Assembly (NCBI GenBank): GCA_027943245.1
Contig: JANDJZ010000459.1
Span: 1-28,862 of the forward strand
Direction: 5' to 3'
From: Acanthamoeba sp. SK_2022b
Taxonomy: Eukaryota > Discosea > Longamoebia > Acanthamoebidae
DNA: 28,862 nt
Positions 26,383 through 28,862 of this stretch are shown here, one piece after another. The translations under genes and the position numbers were made by a program. Positions within the stretch are counted from its first letter, which is position 1. The number at the start of each line of letters is the position of its first letter. The notes under the pieces were generated by a model, which worked only from the letters and a program-made list of their open reading frames with translations, did no database searches and was not told the DNA's origin.

Positions 26383-26988
26383 CTAATCGCTGTGGGATGC
26401 GCCGCCACTGAATCGCATGTGTGGCGGGAGTTGTTCGCGAGGAGCAATTTTAATTTATTGAGATAGTGCCGCAGCCGAACCTGATTGGCTGTTCGAAACG
26501 TTTGCCAAGTTCGTTTGGGAAAGCCACCTGGGTTCAGATTCCTGGTTGTGCTGGTTGTCTCACACCAGCAGGAATTACAAGCTTCAGGATCAAATTCGCA
26601 CCTTTCACAAAAAGAGCAACTCCACGCCCATTAGCACTTTAGACTTGAGCATGGCTAGACATATCTCCTTGACTATGTATATGTTTTGTGATGTAAATTT
26701 AGTTCAAAAGGCCAATCTCCCCCCTACCTCCCTACACTGCCTCTCCTCAACAAGTTTACTCCATCAGTGTTGGCCCTGGCCTTTCACATCATCCAACACT
26801 TTGCTCAACATGTCATCAGCTTGAATTTTTAATTATATATTTCTTAAAATCAAACGAAGTTAAATTTTCATATCAAGAAGAAAACAGAATTTAAAGAAAA
26901 TACGATAAAAGAGAGAAGAAAGTTACTCTTGGAAAGCGTGAAGGAAAAGGCAGCATACGCTGGCCACAAGATCGTCTGCCGCTGCACC
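26383..26988. promoter_or_regulatory. Divergent intergenic region between RhoGAP gene and the last gene
   Basis: 606 bp between two divergent start codons, so it should contain both promoters and 5' leaders. The left half has mixed composition and includes an inverted CCAAT box (gattggctg near 26482). The right part from about 26825 is AT-rich. A 92-codon frame at 26546-26824 has no recognisable domain and a codon use unlike the neighbouring genes, so it is not annotated as a gene. Confidence 0.4.
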
Positions 26989-28796
26989 ATGGCCAGCCTC
27001 GCCTCGCCAGCATCCGATGCGCTGCACAGGTAGATCTTAGCAAAATCACTTTCCATTAATTCTATTTTATTACAAATTCATCTCACGACATGTGATCGAA
27101 CAGTCTATCGGTTGTGAGCGAGCTGCAGTTCTTCTGGCGCTGCTTCACTTCAGCCACAGTCCCCAACGTGCGTTCGTCATCACTCTTGACCCTCCTCATT
27201 TCAGAAAAATTCATTTGGGAATTAATCCGCCCTTAACCTGCAGGAGAAGCGGCAGCACCTGGTCCAATTCTTGCACAAGTTTGTGCACGAATTTGCTGAG
27301 ACTGAGAGTGACCTGGTTGAGCTTCGGTACGTGTGGCTCTTCTCACCCTCAGGAGGGCCAGTGCCGATGCTGACGGACCTTCTCCTGTCCTCCTGTCAAG
27401 CTTTGGAGGGACGCGCCTTGTGGCTCGTGACCTTGTCTGGCACTTCATCTCGCACATCGCCGAGCTCTGCCAGGCCAGCAACGACGTGCCCCTCGGCGAG
27501 ACCTCCAAGGCACACAACACGCACACACACTCTACACCGCTCACCGACTGGCGTGCTTATAGCGTTTTCCCTCCCCCACACATCAGCACACCCCGGCGGC
27601 CCTCATCTTCGAGTACCTGAGCGGCCTCTCGCGCGAGGGCGAAGGCTTCTACCTGCTGTGGACTCTCGAGATACTCACCAAGAATGTACCGAACCTCCGC
27701 CACTCCCACCTCCCTCGCGCCAGCAGAGCAGCCTACGAGGTGGCTGATTGCTCTCTCCTCTCCTCGCCTTGGCGTGGATAGGTGGCCAACGCTCGGATCG
27801 CCAACGGGCTGGCGACCACGCTGGTCGCCATCCTCGTGCGGCTGCTCGAGCTGCCGGCCGACTTCCTGCTGCGCCGGGAGGGCCAGGCCCACTACCCGCA
27901 CGCGCCGGCCTTCTACGCCTTTTTCTTCCCCATGGTGAGCCAGCTGTTCGCCGTGGACGACATCCCGACGTGCCTGGGATTCCTGGACAACCTCTCCTCG
28001 CCGTCGCCTTCGTCGTCGTCGTCATCGTCTCCGCCGACTTCGTCGACTTCGTCGTCGTCGCTGGCCGGGGTCTTGGCATCGTCTTCGCTGCTGGGGGGCG
28101 GCGGTGGCACGTACGGAATGGGCGGCATTCCGGCCAACGCCATGCTGGCCAGCCTGTGCTACCACATGCTCAACCTGCTGTCGAACCTCTTCAAGCACCC
28201 CGGCACGCTCAAGGAGCTCGTGCAGTACAAGAAGCTCTCCACCTTCGTGGGCCTGTTCAAGCCGCTCTCGGGCGTCGAGCGACGGTCCACACAAAAGGCC
28301 ACCGACCGTATGTGTTTGGCCTTTATTTTATTTATTTCTTCGTTTTTTCAATTGTTCTTATTATTATTGCCATTTTTTTGGATTGATTGATGTATTCTTG
28401 TTTCGCACTTATTTATATTTATATTTATATCAATCGATTGATATAAATACTTGCTGACGCGCTTCTGTTTAGTATACGGCAACGGACGAGCGGGGGCGCA
28501 CAAGGCCACCAACGCCAAAGCGGGTACCGACTCCACTCATCGCTCGCCAGAGCGGCACGGGTCTGATGCTGCCGCGCGCGGCCTCTCTCCGCAGAGAGCG
28601 CGGGCCACTACGCCTTGGACGCCTTTGGCATATTCGCCGTCCAGCGGCAGCTCATCCGCACGATGGCCAGCCTCTTCATCACCTCCTCCCGGAAGAAGAA
28701 GAGGTACCGGCTCCCATGGCCCATTCACCCATGCCTGAGCAGGACCGACGATGGCGGAGCCACCTCTGACCACATCTTTTGCTGTCGTGTGCATGC

Positions 28797-28862
<66 letters not shown>
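26989..28862 (+). CDS. Unrecognised large helical protein, N-terminal part (3' partial)
   Basis: About 343 codons are visible in exons 26989-27029, 27104-27167, 27244-27326, 27401-27509, 27587-27685, 27782-28307 and 28595-28703; the gene runs off the window in the next intron. The ATG sits in a strong CACCATGG context and all phases agree. The protein is mostly amphipathic helices (HLVQFLHKFVHEFAETE, LVARDLVWHFISHIAELCQ, ALIFEYLSGL, YLLWTLEILTKN, TLVAILVRLLELPADFLL, YHMLNLLSNLFKHPGTLKEL), which suggests an armadillo/HEAT-like scaffold. A serine-rich tract of TCG repeats (about 28003-28062) interrupts the helical part. I could not assign a family; BEACH-type or E3-ligase scaffolds were considered on general appearance only. 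The donor after 27509 appears to be GC. Confidence 0.65.
28422..28449. repeat. 28-bp perfect palindrome in an intron
   Basis: The sequence from 28422 to 28449 equals its own reverse complement, centred on the ATCGAT at 28433-28438. It lies in the 28308-28594 intron of the last gene, in an AT-rich stretch. Confidence 0.9.
28799..28862. repeat. (GT)n microsatellite at the window edge
   Basis: About 32 GT units in the intron that follows the last visible exon of the final gene. The run reaches the end of the window and may continue. Confidence 0.95.

Noticed and set aside
26546..26824. Possible 92-codon gene in the divergent intergenic region
   Set aside because: No domain, codon use unlike neighbouring exons and no plausible splice partners.

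Overview
The window is nuclear DNA from a GC-rich, intron-dense protist. Acanthamoeba is the best fit (inference). The grounds are C/G-ending codons throughout the exons, introns of about 60-300 nt, long simple repeats confined almost entirely to introns, closely packed genes on both strands, and eukaryotic, partly amoebozoan-style domain architectures. No rRNA, tRNA, mobile element, CRISPR array or bacterial-type operon was seen. I built the gene models by hand by joining exons whose phases agree across every intron.

Layout, left to right. (1) 1-9667 (+): most of a USP9X/FAF-type ubiquitin-specific protease, 29 exons, 5' end outside the window. (2) 9805-10386 (+): a small intronless multi-pass protein resembling TLC-domain proteins. 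(3) 13475-10542 (-): a TMEM87/GOST-family Golgi seven-transmembrane protein, 13 exons. (4) 15239-13647 (-): an isopenicillin-N-synthase-like 2-oxoglutarate/Fe(II) oxygenase, 8 exons. (5) 15307-16187 (+): a TMEM242-like two-helix membrane protein, divergent from (4) with only 67 bp between start codons. (6) 16288-16645 (+): a soluble cytochrome b5. (7) 16720-20625 (+): an RPA70/MEIOB/SHLD2-like protein with three OB folds, 19 exons. (8) 21538-20826 (-): an unrecognised 196-residue protein with a SAP/HeH-like C-terminus. (9) 26382-21793 (-): a protein with five tandem PH domains followed by a RhoGAP domain, 16 exons. (10) 26989 to beyond the window end (+): the N-terminal part of an unrecognised large helical protein, divergent from (9) across 606 bp.

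The genes do not form a pathway; this is ordinary mixed eukaryotic gene order. Deubiquitination, Golgi membrane traffic, oxygenase and heme chemistry, ssDNA binding and Rho-GTPase control sit side by side. The points of interest are at the RNA-processing and architecture level. Half of the introns begin GTAC, and four apparently begin GC. Repeats of 2, 3, 4, 5 and 7 bp fill introns and often touch the splice sites. A perfect 21-bp inverted repeat forms a long hairpin inside an intron of the RhoGAP gene. The RhoGAP protein and the OB-fold protein are unusual enough to merit follow-up.
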